Counted from the first letter of the stretch, positions 1 through 10,068 are shown. The stretch is 64,000 nucleotides of DNA from Bacillota bacterium (GCA_021845645.1 JAJZVM010000016.1:1-64000), one strand, 5' to 3'. The notes: generated from the sequence alone by a model not told the origin. Made by a program: numbers and translations.

Positions 1-873
<873 letters not shown>

Positions 874-877
<4 letters not shown>

Positions 878-1425
878 GCCTGTCCCCCCAATTCACTGTC
901 CGCAAGCAGCATCCGTCTGATGCTCGTAAGGCGCGAGCGCACCGTATCGTCCAGGAGCTGATCTCCGACGCGCACCCTCACGCCGCCAAGCAGTGCGGGG
1001 TCGACGCGCGGTGTCAGCCTCAGCCGCCGCGAAAACCGCTTCTCGAGCACCTTCCTGAGGCGCTCGAGGTCCGCGTCGCCGATGGGGACGGTCGTCTCGA
1101 CCACGGCCTCGGCTTCCCCTTCGCGCTCGTCGGACAACCGGCAATATTCCTCGTAGATCGCCGCGATCTCGGACTCCCGCCTGCGCGTGAGCACAAGGCG
1201 CAGAAAACTCTCCAGCACTGGCGGCGCATCCGGTAGCAGGCGGCGGAGCACGCGCTCCTTGTCGGCAATGGCGATCCGTGGGTTCGCAATGGCCTGCCGC
1301 AAGGGATCGTTCTCGCGGTACGCCGCCATGAGGTCGGAGAAGGACCTGCGCACGGCCACCTCGTCGCCGCCCTTGGCGCCGATGAGTGCCTGCGCGTAGC
1401 GGCGCGCGACCGCCGCGCTGCTCAT
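874..1425 (-). CDS. atpH: F1Fo ATP synthase subunit delta
   Basis: Delta subunit (OSCP type), part of the peripheral stalk that holds the F1 head to subunit b. 183 residues, the usual length. The N-terminal sequence [13 protein letters not shown] and the C-terminal region ending in a conserved beta-hairpin ([21 protein letters not shown]) are the standard family signatures. It overlaps atpF by ATGA at 1422-1425 and atpA by GTGA at 874-877, so it sits in the tight part of the operon. Nothing unusual is visible. Confidence 0.96.
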
Positions 1426-1916
1426 GATCCTGATTCCGCCGTGCTCAGGAATTCCTCCACAAGCTTGCGCTGACGCTCCTGGTCGAGTTCGCTCTCCAGG
1501 ACACGTCCCGCAATGCTCAGCGACAGCTCGGCCACTTCCTTGCGGATCTGGCGCAGAGCCTCGCGCTTCTCGCCCGCGATCTCCTCGCGCGCCATGGCGA
1601 TCAGCCGCTCCGCCTCGCGGCGTGCTTCGGCAATCGCCTCCTGCGCCTGGACGTCGGCCGTGCGCTGGGCGCGGTCGATCAGCGCATGCGCCTCCTGGCG
1701 TGCACCCTGCATCTGCGCCTCGAACTCTTCCTTCAGCTTCTGCGCTTCCTCACGGTCGCGCCGGGCTTCCTCGATCGCGTGCTCGATGCGCTCGCGCCGC
1801 TCGCGAAGGATCTTCTCCATCGGAGGGAAGCCGTACCTGTACATGAGGAATAGGAAGATGAGGAAGGAGAGGATCTCGGCGACGATCGTTCCGGGATTGA
1901 CCCCTAGCGCCGACAC
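1422..1916 (-). CDS. atpF: F1Fo ATP synthase subunit b
   Basis: Subunit b of the membrane sector and peripheral stalk. 164 residues: one N-terminal transmembrane helix (about residues 8-28, ending MYRYGF) followed by a long, strongly charged alpha-helix rich in Glu, Arg and Ala that runs almost to the C-terminus, as expected for the dimeric stator. Only one b-type gene is present between atpE and atpH, so the stator is probably a homodimer. It lies 68 bp after atpE and overlaps atpH. Confidence 0.95.
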   Translation of the reverse strand: MSALGVNPGTIVAEILSFLIFLFLMYRYGFPPMEKILRERRERIEHAIEEARRDREEAQKLKEEFEAQMQGARQEAHALIDRAQRTADVQAQEAIAEARREAERLIAMAREEIAGEKREALRQIRKEVAELSLSIAGRVLESELDQERQRKLVEEFLSTAESGS

Positions 1917-1984
1917 GTCGAACTCCTTTCAGGAGTGGGCGCGAACCGCCTGGGCCCGCGCCGTCTCCGCCACGAAAGACATGC

Positions 1985-2257
<273 letters not shown>

Positions 2258-2968
2258 CTAGTGTTCGCCCGCCGGCCTCATGCTCTGGCTGATGTACGCC
2301 AGCGTGAGCACCATGAAGATGAACGACTGCATCACCGCGATGAAGGTGTTGAATCCCAGCACCCCGAGTTGCAGGACGATCGACACGACGAACGCAAAGC
2401 CGAACCACAGCGTCAGCTGCGTCGGAATGATGCTCGACGCGAGATTCATGAGAATGTCGCCCGCGAAGATGTTGCCGAAGAGTCGCAACGCCAGCGTGCC
2501 GGGGTTCGTGAACTGCTCCATGATGAAGAGCGGCGTCAGGCCCCAGGGTGAAGCCATGCTCTTCAGGTGGCCGCTCACCTTGCGGTAGTGCACGCCGTAG
2601 TAATGGATCAGCACGAAGACGATGAGTGCGAGGCCGATCGGCGTGTTGACGTCGGCGGCCGCCGCGTGGAAGAACGGGAACGGCATGAGGCTGAACACGT
2701 TCACGACGAGCAGGAACATGAGCTCAGCCAGCAGCAGTCTGAAGATGCGGCCGCCCTGCTCGTCATTGAGATCCTCGCGGACGTAGTTGCCCACGAAGTC
2801 GAAGGTGAGCTCGACGAAGTTCTGCAGTCCCCTCGGCTTCTCGACGCTCGCGTTGCGGCCGGCAAGCCGGAACATGACGAGAACGACGAGCATGGCCGCC
2901 CACGTGAAGATCATCGTGTCCGCGTTCACAATGTAGCCGAAGATATGCCACTGCCACTGCGGCTCCAT
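2258..2968 (-). CDS. atpB: F1Fo ATP synthase subunit a
   Basis: Membrane subunit a, which forms the proton half-channels next to the c ring. 236 residues with five to six transmembrane segments. The essential arginine is visible as Arg162 in LALRLFGNIFAGDIL, and the C-terminal helix FNTFIAVMQSFIFMVLTLAYI is also family-typical. The short polar N-terminus (MEPQWQWHIFG) is as in other Bacillota. Three bases separate it from the upstream atpI; atpE follows after 36 bp. Confidence 0.96.
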   Translation of the reverse strand: MEPQWQWHIFGYIVNADTMIFTWAAMLVVLVMFRLAGRNASVEKPRGLQNFVELTFDFVGNYVREDLNDEQGGRIFRLLLAELMFLLVVNVFSLMPFPFFHAAAADVNTPIGLALIVFVLIHYYGVHYRKVSGHLKSMASPWGLTPLFIMEQFTNPGTLALRLFGNIFAGDILMNLASSIIPTQLTLWFGFAFVVSIVLQLGVLGFNTFIAVMQSFIFMVLTLAYISQSMRPAGEH

Positions 2969-2971
2969 GCC

Positions 2972-3319
2972 TCACCCCTGCTCCTTCACCGACAAGATGA
3001 GAATGACTGCCTCCACCATTAAGAAACCGCCGAGGAACGCGATATCCCCCGACGTACCCACGAGGCGCTGCAGGATCAGCAGCACCAGCACCAGCACCGC
3101 CATCCGCGCAAAGAAGTTGACCTGCATCCCCACGGCGGCCCGCACCAAGTTCAGCTGCACCATCGCGTCGCGGCGCAGCCAGAGCATGGCGAGGTTGACG
3201 AAGCCTGTGACCGCCCCGGCGAAGGCGCCGATGCCGATCGGATCACGGGGCGCAAGGAGCCACAGGACAGCCGCCAACGCGACCACCAGGAGCCCGAAAG
3301 CGACAGCGGTCCGACGCAT
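2972..3319 (-). CDS. atpI: ATP synthase subunit I-like membrane protein
   Basis: Small protein of 115 residues with four predicted transmembrane helices, at the first position of the atp operon immediately before atpB. Size, topology and position match the AtpI/subunit I family, which helps assemble or stabilise the c ring and may aid Mg2+ supply. Helix 3 is preceded by a conserved-looking basic stretch (WLRRDA). Sequence conservation in this family is low, so the call rests largely on position and topology. Confidence 0.85.
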   Translation of the reverse strand: MRRTAVAFGLLVVALAAVLWLLAPRDPIGIGAFAGAVTGFVNLAMLWLRRDAMVQLNLVRAAVGMQVNFFARMAVLVLVLLILQRLVGTSGDIAFLGGFLMVEAVILILSVKEQG

Positions 3320-3496
3320 GCCCTACCCCTTCGATGGTTGATGCGCGGGCCGCCCGGAGACCGCGCCAGAGGACGCCAGATTGCGTGGCGAAGAGCTTTG
3401 CGGCGCTCGCTGCACCCCAGTCCTTCTGGTTGGCGCTATTCGCCAGAAACCCGCCTATTCGGCGGGATTTCATGCGCGCAGCGCATCTCCTCCCAT

Positions 3497-3525
3497 AGTA
3501 TAAGAGATGCTGTGCCATGTGACAA
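3497..3525 (-). promoter_or_regulatory. sigma-A promoter of the atp operon with a ~170-nt leader
   Basis: TTGTCA (3520-3525), a 17-bp spacer and TATACT (3497-3502) on the minus strand, with an expected start near 3490. This is one of the best promoters in the window and sits in a short AT-richer patch. The leader down to the atpI start at 3319 contains a 7-bp GC hairpin (CCCGCC, 5-nt loop, GGCGGG, about 3450-3466). No other gene is visible between 3320 and 3598. Confidence 0.8.
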
Positions 3526-3598
3526 GGGAACGCTTAGGCAGATTGGCCGTACACCACGGCCTGCGGGCCTCATGCAATGGGCCGTCTGGTGCCCCCGA

Positions 3599-4732
3599 TT
3601 ATTGGAATGGCGCCGGAGGTTCGCTGCGGTCGCCAAACCAATGCAGCGCGGCCTGCCAGATGCGGTCGGACGCCCGGCCGTCGCCGAACGGGTTCCTGGC
3701 CTGGGCCATGGCCGCCCACGCCTCGCGATCGTCGTACAGCTCGAGCGCTGCCGCCAGCACCGCGTCCTCGTCATACCCCACCATCCGGACGACACCGGCG
3801 GCGATCGCCTCAGGACGCTCCGAGGTGTCGCGCAGAAGCAGGAGCGGCACGCCGAGCGCGGGACACTCCTCCTGCAGGCCGCCCGAATCGGTCAGGACGA
3901 GCCTCGACTTGGCGACCAGCTGCATGAACTCCGGATAGTCGAGCGGCTGGAGCAGATGGATGCGGGGATGGCCCGCAAGGATCTCGCGCACCGGCTCCTG
4001 GACGGCAGGGTTCGGATGGACGCTGAAGGCCACCTGGACCTCCCGCAGGTCCGCAAGCCGCCGTATCGCACGGAAGATCGCGCGATGCCGCGCACCGATA
4101 TTCTCCCGCCGGTGCGCCTCCACCACTACGAGGAAGGGCGCGGCCGCCAGAGCGCCCAGCTCGGGCCGCGACCATGGGCGCTCTGCACCCGTCATGATGC
4201 GCACCGCGTCGATGACCGTGTTGCCGGTCACGAAGACCGTGCCGGGGCACGCCTCGCGCATGAGCGCCGCGCGCGACACCTCCGTCGGCGCGAACAGGAG
4301 GTCCGACAGGCGGTCCGCGAGCTGGCGGTTCATCTCCTCAGGCCACGGGCTGTACTTGTCACCTGACCGCAGTCCGGCCTCGACGTGGCCCACGGGAATC
4401 TGCCGATAGTAGGCGGCGAGCGCCGCATAGAGCGTCGTAGAGGTGTCGCCGTGCACGAGCACCAGCTCGGGGTCGGCCTCCCGCAGCACCTCGTCCATCC
4501 CACGCAGCACACCCGTCGCGATCGACGTGAGGCTCTGGCTCTCCTGCATGATGTTGAGGTCGTAGTCCGCCGTGATGCGGAAGTCGCGCAGCACCTTGTC
4601 GAGGAGTTCGCGGTGCTGCGCCGTCACGGCCACCTGGCACGCGACATCGTAGCGCCCCGCGCTCAGCACGACAGGGGCCATCTTGATCGCCTCGGGCCTG
4701 GTGCCGAACACCGCCAGCACCTTTCGGCTCAA
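3599..4732 (-). CDS. wecB: UDP-N-acetylglucosamine 2-epimerase (non-hydrolysing)
   Basis: Interconverts UDP-GlcNAc and UDP-ManNAc, which feeds teichoic-acid-like or other secondary wall polymers (MnaA/WecB). 377 residues, the usual length. Visible motifs: GTRPEAIKMAP at residues 10-20, VHGDTSTT, VEAGLRSG, EAHRRENIG, and TDSGGLQEE in the UDP-binding C-terminal half. I place the start at TTG 4730-4732, which overlaps the tagO stop as TTGA; the open frame continues upstream antisense-free through tagO but that extension is out of frame with tagO and looks non-coding. Cotranscribed with tagO. Confidence 0.93.
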   Translation of the reverse strand: MSRKVLAVFGTRPEAIKMAPVVLSAGRYDVACQVAVTAQHRELLDKVLRDFRITADYDLNIMQESQSLTSIATGVLRGMDEVLREADPELVLVHGDTSTTLYAALAAYYRQIPVGHVEAGLRSGDKYSPWPEEMNRQLADRLSDLLFAPTEVSRAALMREACPGTVFVTGNTVIDAVRIMTGAERPWSRPELGALAAAPFLVVVEAHRRENIGARHRAIFRAIRRLADLREVQVAFSVHPNPAVQEPVREILAGHPRIHLLQPLDYPEFMQLVAKSRLVLTDSGGLQEECPALGVPLLLLRDTSERPEAIAAGVVRMVGYDEDAVLAAALELYDDREAWAAMAQARNPFGDGRASDRIWQAALHWFGDRSEPPAPFQ

Positions 4733-5787
4733 CGCGCCACCCCGCCATCGTGGGATTGCGGGATGGGCTGCGTCGTGCTCTTCTGCATCACGAGCAGGCC
4801 GGAGCGCATGCCCACGATGAGCAGGCCGAGTAGCAGGGCCGCCACGAGGGCGAAGCCGAGGCCGCGCGGCAGGAGCACCACGAGCACCGCGCCGAGACCG
4901 CACGCCACGGCGACGGTGTACAGGAGAAGCACCGCCCGGCGCTGCGAGAGACCGCGGTCGATCAGCCGGTGGTGGAGGTGACCGCTGTCGGCTTGCCCGA
5001 TCGGCTGGTGACTCTTGAGGCGCCGAACGATCGCGAAAGCCGTGTCGAAGAAGGGAAGTCCCAGCGCCAGCACCGGCACGCCGATGGCCAGGGCGGCCGC
5101 CTGCTTGTCCGTGCCGAGCACCGCCAGGGCCGCCAGGACATAGCCGAGGTACATCGCTCCGGTATCGCCGAGGAAGATGTTGGCCGGTGCGAAGTTGTCG
5201 CGCAGGAACCCGATCGTCGCGCCGGCGATCGCGGCGCTCAGCACGGCGCTGACGATGTCGCCGCGATGCAGCGAGACGACGAGCATCGCCAGGGAAGCGA
5301 TCGCGGTGATGCCAGACGCAAGGCCGTCGAGCCCGTCCGCAAGGTTCACCATATTCTCCACGGCAACCACCCAGACGACCGTCAGCACATAGCCGACCGT
5401 GCCAGTGTACAGGATGCCGCCAAAGGGATTCGTCACCCAGCCGATGCGGGACCCGAGCATGGCCAGCACGATGCCGGACGCGATCTGTCCGAGCAGCTTC
5501 TGCCACGGCCTGAGGTTCCATATGTCGTCGACGACGCCGACCAGAGCAATGACGAGCCCGCCCGCCAGAAGGCCGAGCACGCCTGGCGAATGCCATGAGG
5601 TTGCCGCCGCGGCGACGGTGAAGCCGCCGATGATGGCGAGTCCACCCATGTGCGGCATCGGGCGCCGGTGCATCGAGCGGTCGCTAGGCGGCTTGAGCAG
5701 GCCATGCCGCACGACCCAGCGCCGTACAAGCGGCGTCAGCGCGAGCACGATCGCTCCCGCGAGCAGTGCCGCGAATAGCTCGCGCAT
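4729..5787 (-). CDS. tagO: Undecaprenyl-phosphate GlcNAc-1-phosphate transferase (TagO/WecA)
   Basis: Integral membrane enzyme that loads GlcNAc-1-P onto undecaprenyl phosphate, the first step of wall teichoic acid or other undecaprenyl-linked polymers. 352 residues, about ten transmembrane helices. Motifs: catalytic DD at 87-88 (GVVDDIW), NLADGLDGL at 148-155, FLGDTGAMYLGY, and the GHLHHRL variant of the HIHH motif in the last cytoplasmic loop. A good promoter and an ATGAGGAGCG ribosome site lie directly upstream. Translationally coupled to wecB, consistent with a shared polymer pathway. Confidence 0.95.
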   Translation of the reverse strand: MRELFAALLAGAIVLALTPLVRRWVVRHGLLKPPSDRSMHRRPMPHMGGLAIIGGFTVAAAATSWHSPGVLGLLAGGLVIALVGVVDDIWNLRPWQKLLGQIASGIVLAMLGSRIGWVTNPFGGILYTGTVGYVLTVVWVVAVENMVNLADGLDGLASGITAIASLAMLVVSLHRGDIVSAVLSAAIAGATIGFLRDNFAPANIFLGDTGAMYLGYVLAALAVLGTDKQAAALAIGVPVLALGLPFFDTAFAIVRRLKSHQPIGQADSGHLHHRLIDRGLSQRRAVLLLYTVAVACGLGAVLVVLLPRGLGFALVAALLLGLLIVGMRSGLLVMQKSTTQPIPQSHDGGVAR

Positions 5788-5830
5788 GTCTAACGCTCCT
5801 CATGCAGCATGCGATTTGAGTCCACCGACA

Positions 5831-5859
5831 ATCGTAGACCCGGCGCACTAGACCGTCAA
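5831..5859 (-). promoter_or_regulatory. sigma-A promoter upstream of tagO-wecB
   Basis: TTGACG (5854-5859), 17-bp spacer, TACGAT (5831-5836) on the minus strand; expected transcription start near 5825, giving a ~40-nt leader to the tagO ATG at 5787. Confidence 0.7.
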
Positions 5860-5909
5860 ATGGATGTATCTGCGCATGGACGATGTTTCTTAGTCTGCGC
5901 TAATACAAT

Positions 5910-6227
5910 TCACACGCTTTTCAAATATCCGCGCCGAATGAGCTTCGCAATATGGGCCTCAAGAATCTCTTCGATCGCTACACCATAAGACTCTTCCAGA
6001 ACGAACATCATCGTCACGGCCGTCTGCGCGACGTCGAGGAGCTCCTCCGCGACGTGGCGGATGGCCTCCTCCTCGCCCGTCTCCACGCGCTCGCCGGAGA
6101 GTCCGCGCACCTTGCCGATCGCCGCGCCGAGCTCGCCGGCCTCCTCCATCAGCTTGAGCGCCGTCGATTCGAGGGTCGGTCTGAGCCCGTCAAGCCTGGG
6201 TAGATGAATCTCCTTCGTCTGCGCCAA
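5910..6227 (-). CDS. MazG-like nucleotide pyrophosphohydrolase
   Basis: Single-domain all-alpha NTP pyrophosphatase of the MazG-like type, probably acting in house-cleaning of nucleotides. 105 residues. The metal-binding signature is visible as two Glu-rich helices: LMEEAGELGAAIGK and AEELLDVAQTAVTMM. The likely start is TTG at 6225-6227, inside the last 38 bp of comEB, so the two are probably translationally coupled; an ATG close by is in the comEB frame. The pairing with a dCMP deaminase suggests a role in pyrimidine pool control, but the substrate cannot be read from sequence. Confidence 0.8.
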   Translation of the reverse strand: MAQTKEIHLPRLDGLRPTLESTALKLMEEAGELGAAIGKVRGLSGERVETGEEEAIRHVAEELLDVAQTAVTMMFVLEESYGVAIEEILEAHIAKLIRRGYLKSV

Positions 6228-6693
6228 CGCTCATATCGCCCTCCTGCGTCCGACGGAACCCCTCTGGAACTTCGCCACGTTCGCAGACAATTCCCGCCTG
6301 CAGGCGCAAAGCCCGGGCCAGGGGATCGTCGTATGCGTCGAGGTAGACGATGCGGCGCACGCGGGCGTTGAGTAGCATCTTCGTACACTGCAGACATGGT
6401 TCAGACGTGACGTAGATGGCGGCCCCCTCGGTGGAGACGCCATGGGCGGCCGCCTGCAGCAAGGCGTTCTGTTCGGCGTGCAGGGTGCGCACGCAATGGC
6501 CGTCGACGATGAGGCAGCCGACGTCCGTGCAGTGCGGCAGGCCTTCGGGCGAACCGTTGTACCCGGTCGCGAGGATGCGTCGATCGCGTACCAGCACCGC
6601 CCCGACCGCGCGGCGGAGGCATGTCGAACGGCCGCTGACCGTCGCGGCGATCTGCAGGAAGTAGGCGTCCCAGCTCGGGCGAGGCCGGCTCAC
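6190..6693 (-). CDS. comEB: dCMP deaminase family protein (ComEB-like)
   Basis: Zinc-dependent deaminase, expected to convert dCMP to dUMP. 167 residues. Zinc ligands and catalytic Glu are present: HAE at 72-74 and PCLQC at 99-103 (His72, Cys100, Cys103, Glu74). The GTG start (6691-6693) overlaps the ywlG stop as GTGA and has a GAGGAG site upstream; the frame stays open upstream but that part shadows ywlG. In many Bacillota this gene lies next to upp and atp, as it nearly does here. Confidence 0.92.
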   Translation of the reverse strand: MSRPRPSWDAYFLQIAATVSGRSTCLRRAVGAVLVRDRRILATGYNGSPEGLPHCTDVGCLIVDGHCVRTLHAEQNALLQAAAHGVSTEGAAIYVTSEPCLQCTKMLLNARVRRIVYLDAYDDPLARALRLQAGIVCERGEVPEGFRRTQEGDMSVGADEGDSSTQA

Positions 6694-7244
6694 CGCGCAC
6701 GCTCCTCGGGGTACTGGGCCCTGGCGCCGCCGATCAGCGGCGGGCGCGTGCGCGCCCCGACCAGATGGGCCCGGCCGATCGACTTGACCGAAAGACGCAC
6801 CGGCACCGCCACCGGACGGAGGTGCATGCCGATCAAGGTGTCGCCGATGTCGAGGCCGGCGTCGGCAAGGAGGCTTTCGGCAAGGCACGCCTCGTCGCCC
6901 AGGCGGGCATAGTAGGCGGCCGCCAAGGCACCGCCGGCTCCAGGCACGGGCCTGGCCGTGACCTCCTTGAGAGCGCGTGCCCTGACGACGGAGCGCGGCA
7001 GTACCAGTGCGCGGTTGAGGTGCTCGCAGCATTGCACCGCGAGCGTCACACCGGCAGTCCGGGCAGCCTCAAGCAGGCCGCCGATCAGCGCTTCCCCCAC
7101 CTCGATGGCGGGACGCGTGCCGATGCGCTCACCCTGCACCTCGCTCGTCGATCCTCCCACCACGACGATGTCGCCCTGCGCGAGACGGCTCAGCGACAAG
7201 AGCTCTGAGAGTGCCTGCGCGGCCTCTTCCCCATATGCCTCCAT
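6690..7244 (-). CDS. ywlG: UPF0340 family protein (YwlG-like, DUF436)
   Basis: Conserved Bacillota protein of unknown function, 184 residues, recognised by the VVGGSTSEVQGERIGT region, the conserved CCEHLNRALV segment (about residues 70-80) and the C-terminal IGMHLRPVAVPVR and GGARAQY motifs. I chose ATG 7242-7244 because GGGAGGTCC lies 5 nt upstream; the open frame extends further but without a ribosome site. In Bacillus the same gene lies between ywlF (rpiB) and glyA, matching this context, although glyA and upp are absent here. Confidence 0.85.
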   Translation of the reverse strand: MEAYGEEAAQALSELLSLSRLAQGDIVVVGGSTSEVQGERIGTRPAIEVGEALIGGLLEAARTAGVTLAVQCCEHLNRALVLPRSVVRARALKEVTARPVPGAGGALAAAYYARLGDEACLAESLLADAGLDIGDTLIGMHLRPVAVPVRLSVKSIGRAHLVGARTRPPLIGGARAQYPEERAR

Positions 7245-7412
7245 GACGGACCTCCCTGGCCCCTGCCGCCATCTTTGCGGATTGTGGCGCCGACGTTCGG
7301 AACAGTAGACCAGCACTTCGGTCCCAGCATGCCACAAGAGCGCCCGACACCGTGACGCGCAAGCGGCCCATAAGCCGCATGCCGGGACGACGGTCCCCGC
7401 GGCCCCGGTGGT

Positions 7413-8297
7413 TCAGCGGTCCGCGTCGATCGCCTTGATCTTCTCGACGCGCCCTTGGTGGCGCCCGCCGTCGAACGACTGCCGCAAGAAGCGCAGGACC
7501 GCTTCGCGCGCCAGTTCCGGTCCTGTGAGCCGTGCACCGAGGCAGACCACGTTCGCGTCGTTGTGCCGGCGGGCGAGCTCCGCTCCAAGCCCCTCGCACA
7601 CCAGCGCCGCACGGACGCCGTGCACCTTGTTGGCGCTGATGGACATGCCGATGCCCGTGCCGCAGATGAGCACGCCGGCGCCGATCTCGCCCGTGGCCAC
7701 CGCCCTTCCCACCGCCTGGGCGAAGTCCGGATAGTCGCAGCTCGCGGGGCTGTCCGTGCCGTAGTCACGCGTCGGAATACCCTCCTGGCGCAGAGTCGCC
7801 AGCAGTTCGCGCTTCAGCGGCAAGCCGGCGTGGTCCGATCCCAAACCGACGGATTGCAGGTAGAGCCAGCCGTGCCGCTGTTTCGCCCGGCGCAGGAGCG
7901 CAGTGATGCGGTCGGCCGTCTCGCGGTAGCGCCGGTCGCCCTGGCCGACCGGATCCTCGACGTCCTCGTCCGGCTCGCCGGCATAGGCGCCGAGGCTGAA
8001 GACGCGGCCCTCCGCCTCGGGAAACCGCCGCCGCACCTCGTCCTGGTGGGACCGCGTCATCGTGAGGCAGATGGCGTCCACCAGCAGGGCGGCGTGCAGG
8101 TTCTGCGCCCTGTGGTCCTGGAGCGCGAGCCCGCGTTCGCGCGCCACGGTCTTGGCGGACTCCGCGGCGGGGCTGCCCTCGTACGCGGCGAGGCCGGCGG
8201 AATGGACCTCGACCCCCGGTTCTTCCGCGCGCAGGATCGCAGCCGCCAAGGGGCTGCGGCAGGTGTTGCCGCTGCAGACGAATACAACACGCTTCAT
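7413..8297 (-). CDS. Protein arginine/tyrosine phosphatase (YwlE) - ribose-5-phosphate isomerase B (RpiB) fusion
   Basis: One 294-residue frame contains two complete enzymes that are normally separate neighbours. Residues 1-145 are a low-molecular-weight phosphatase: P-loop CSGNTCRS with Cys8 and Arg14, and general-acid Asp115 in EDPVG. Thr12 at the position occupied by Thr in YwlE (Ile in tyrosine-specific enzymes) suggests protein-arginine phosphatase activity. Residues about 146-294 are RpiB: SDHAG at 154-158, catalytic Cys212 in ICGTGIG, and ARRHNDAN. No start codon precedes the first RpiB beta-strand; the only internal TTG falls inside it, so separate translation of RpiB is unlikely. Starts by ATGA overlap with tsaC. 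Confidence 0.93.
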   Translation of the reverse strand: MKRVVFVCSGNTCRSPLAAAILRAEEPGVEVHSAGLAAYEGSPAAESAKTVARERGLALQDHRAQNLHAALLVDAICLTMTRSHQDEVRRRFPEAEGRVFSLGAYAGEPDEDVEDPVGQGDRRYRETADRITALLRRAKQRHGWLYLQSVGLGSDHAGLPLKRELLATLRQEGIPTRDYGTDSPASCDYPDFAQAVGRAVATGEIGAGVLICGTGIGMSISANKVHGVRAALVCEGLGAELARRHNDANVVCLGARLTGPELAREAVLRFLRQSFDGGRHQGRVEKIKAIDADR

Positions 8298-9286
8298 GGT
8301 GCCACCCCCGAACCTCCCGGCTCCTTCGTGACGATTCCGCCCGCTGCCCGCCGGAGCCTGTCCCGCACTCCCGCCGACTCGGGCGAGGGCGGCGGGAGTG
8401 CCGCGATCACCGGCACGCCGCTGAGCTCGGCCTCGCGCAAGAACGCGTAGAGTTCCCGCTGCAGCTCCTGAAGGTCCCGGGCGAGAAGGCCGCGTGCCCT
8501 GGGAGGAGCCGTCGCCGCAAGGCCAATGTACAACGAGCGGGGCTCGTCCAAAAGAGCCTGCGCAAGCTCGTGGCGCAGCCATGCGTCGCTGCCCGCGTAG
8601 AGGCGCACCGGCACGTCCGGCGCGTAGTGCCTGTAGCGGGTCCCAGGCGATCGCCGGGAGCCTGCCTCGCTGCCCACCTCGAGCGCCAGGGCCTCCTCGA
8701 TCTGCCGCTGATCCACGTCACCGGGCCGCAGGATCAGCGGGCGCGGTCCCGTGAGATCGAGTACGGTCGATTCGATGCCGACCCTGGCAGGCGGTCCATG
8801 GAGGACCGCCTCGATCCTGCCGCCCAGTTCTTCAAGCACCGCCTCGGCAGTCGTGGGACTTGGCCTGCCCGAGCGGTTCGCGGACGGCGCCGCAACTGGC
8901 CTTGCGCATGCCGTGAGCAGGCGCAGCGCGATGGGTTCGCTCGGCATGCGCAGCGCGATGGTGCCATCACCCTGCCCGCCGCGCGAGGGCAGAACCAGAG
9001 TCAAGGGGCCCGGCCAGAACCGCTCCACGAGCAGCCAGGCGCGCTCGTCGGCCCTGGCCCAGCGCCCGATGTCGTCTGGACGTGCGACATGCACGATCAG
9101 GGGATTGTCCGAAGGCCGCCCTTTGGCCGCATAGACCCTTGCGACGGCGCTGGCGTCGAGTGCGTTCGCGCCCAGTCCGTACACGGTCTCGGTAGGGAAG
9201 GCGACCAGACGGCCCGCGCGCAGCCATGCGGCGGCACGCGCGATGCCCGCCGCGTCTGCCGCGATCAGTTCGGTGCGCACGGCCAT
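8294..9286 (-). CDS. tsaC: Threonylcarbamoyl-AMP synthase (Sua5/YwlC type)
   Basis: Makes L-threonylcarbamoyladenylate for t6A37 modification of tRNAs that read ANN codons. 330 residues: an N-terminal YrdC domain (FPTETVYGLGANA near residue 30, AAKGRPSDNPL, and PSANRSGRPSPT) and a C-terminal Sua5 domain after the linker RSPGTRYRHYAPDVPV. The start is ATG 9284-9286 or, with better ribosome spacing from GGGGGGAG, the GTG two codons later. Overlaps prmC by 22 bp and the phosphatase-RpiB fusion by 4 bp. Confidence 0.94.
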   Translation of the reverse strand: MAVRTELIAADAAGIARAAAWLRAGRLVAFPTETVYGLGANALDASAVARVYAAKGRPSDNPLIVHVARPDDIGRWARADERAWLLVERFWPGPLTLVLPSRGGQGDGTIALRMPSEPIALRLLTACARPVAAPSANRSGRPSPTTAEAVLEELGGRIEAVLHGPPARVGIESTVLDLTGPRPLILRPGDVDQRQIEEALALEVGSEAGSRRSPGTRYRHYAPDVPVRLYAGSDAWLRHELAQALLDEPRSLYIGLAATAPPRARGLLARDLQELQRELYAFLREAELSGVPVIAALPPPSPESAGVRDRLRRAAGGIVTKEPGGSGVAP

Positions 9287-10068
9287 CTCCCCCCGACGAC
9301 GCGCTCGATGCCACGCAGGTCCAGTTGGCGCAGAATCTCCTGGAACCCTCTGCGTGCGAGCAGAGCTGTGACGTCGCCGCTCTGGCCGGCCCCAATCTCG
9401 AGCAGAAGCCAGCCCCCCGGCACGAGGTGGTCCGGCGCCTGCCGCACCAGCCGGCGGACGGCCCGCAGGCCGTCCTTGCCGCTCACAAGCGCCATCCGCG
9501 GCTCGCGGCGCACATCGGCCGGCAGGCCGTCGTACTCGTCTTCCCTGACATAGGGGAGGTTCGCGACGATGACATCCTGCGGCTCCCGCAGGGGGGCGCA
9601 GAGGTCCCCGCCGAACACCTCTGCCCGGCCGGCCAGGTTGCGCTCGGCGAAGCGAAGCGCCTGCCGGGAGCGCTCCACTCCGACGAGCCTCAGATCGGGC
9701 CGCTCCACCGCAACCGCCGCGAGGATGGCGCCGCTGCCCGTGCCGATGTCCGCCAGCCTCCCGCCTGCCGGCGCCAGGGCAGAGGCCACCTCCACGAGCG
9801 TTTCCGTCTCCGCTCGCGGCACCAGCACCCCCTTGCCGACATTGATCGGCAGCGACCAGAACCAGGCGTTCCCTGTCAGATACTGGAGCGGCCATCCCTC
9901 GCGCCGCTTCTCGATGTCGCGCCGCAATCGCCGCAGGAGAGGTGCGGGAAGCGGCCGGTCGAGATCCCTGTAGATCTCCGCCTGATCGACGCCCAGGTGG
10001 TGGCAGAGCAGGATCAGGAGCTCGCGCGGCGGCATCTCGCCGACGCTCAGGAGCTCGCGGGCGGTCAT
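9265..10068 (-). CDS. prmC: Release factor glutamine methyltransferase
   Basis: S-adenosylmethionine-dependent methylase that modifies the Gln of the GGQ motif in release factors. 267 residues: N-terminal helical substrate-binding domain, [11 protein letters not shown] at 81-91, SAM motif ADIGTGSGA near 106-114, and the catalytic NLPY at 170-173 (a usual variant of NPPY). ATGA overlap with prfA, its substrate gene, which is the normal arrangement. Confidence 0.94.
   Translation of the reverse strand: MTARELLSVGEMPPRELLILLCHHLGVDQAEIYRDLDRPLPAPLLRRLRRDIEKRREGWPLQYLTGNAWFWSLPINVGKGVLVPRAETETLVEVASALAPAGGRLADIGTGSGAILAAVAVERPDLRLVGVERSRQALRFAERNLAGRAEVFGGDLCAPLREPQDVIVANLPYVREDEYDGLPADVRREPRMALVSGKDGLRAVRRLVRQAPDHLVPGGWLLLEIGAGQSGDVTALLARRGFQEILRQLDLRGIERVVGGRWPCAPN

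Noticed and set aside
3243..3518. 91-codon frame in the atp leader as an AtpZ/UncI-type gene.
   Set aside because: It overlaps atpI, lacks transmembrane helices and a ribosome site, and its start falls at the promoter.
3599..5596. A single 665-codon frame that would join wecB to an N-terminal extension through tagO.
   Set aside because: The first 290 codons overlap tagO in another frame and are Arg/Ala-rich without similarity; wecB begins naturally at the TTG that overlaps the tagO stop.
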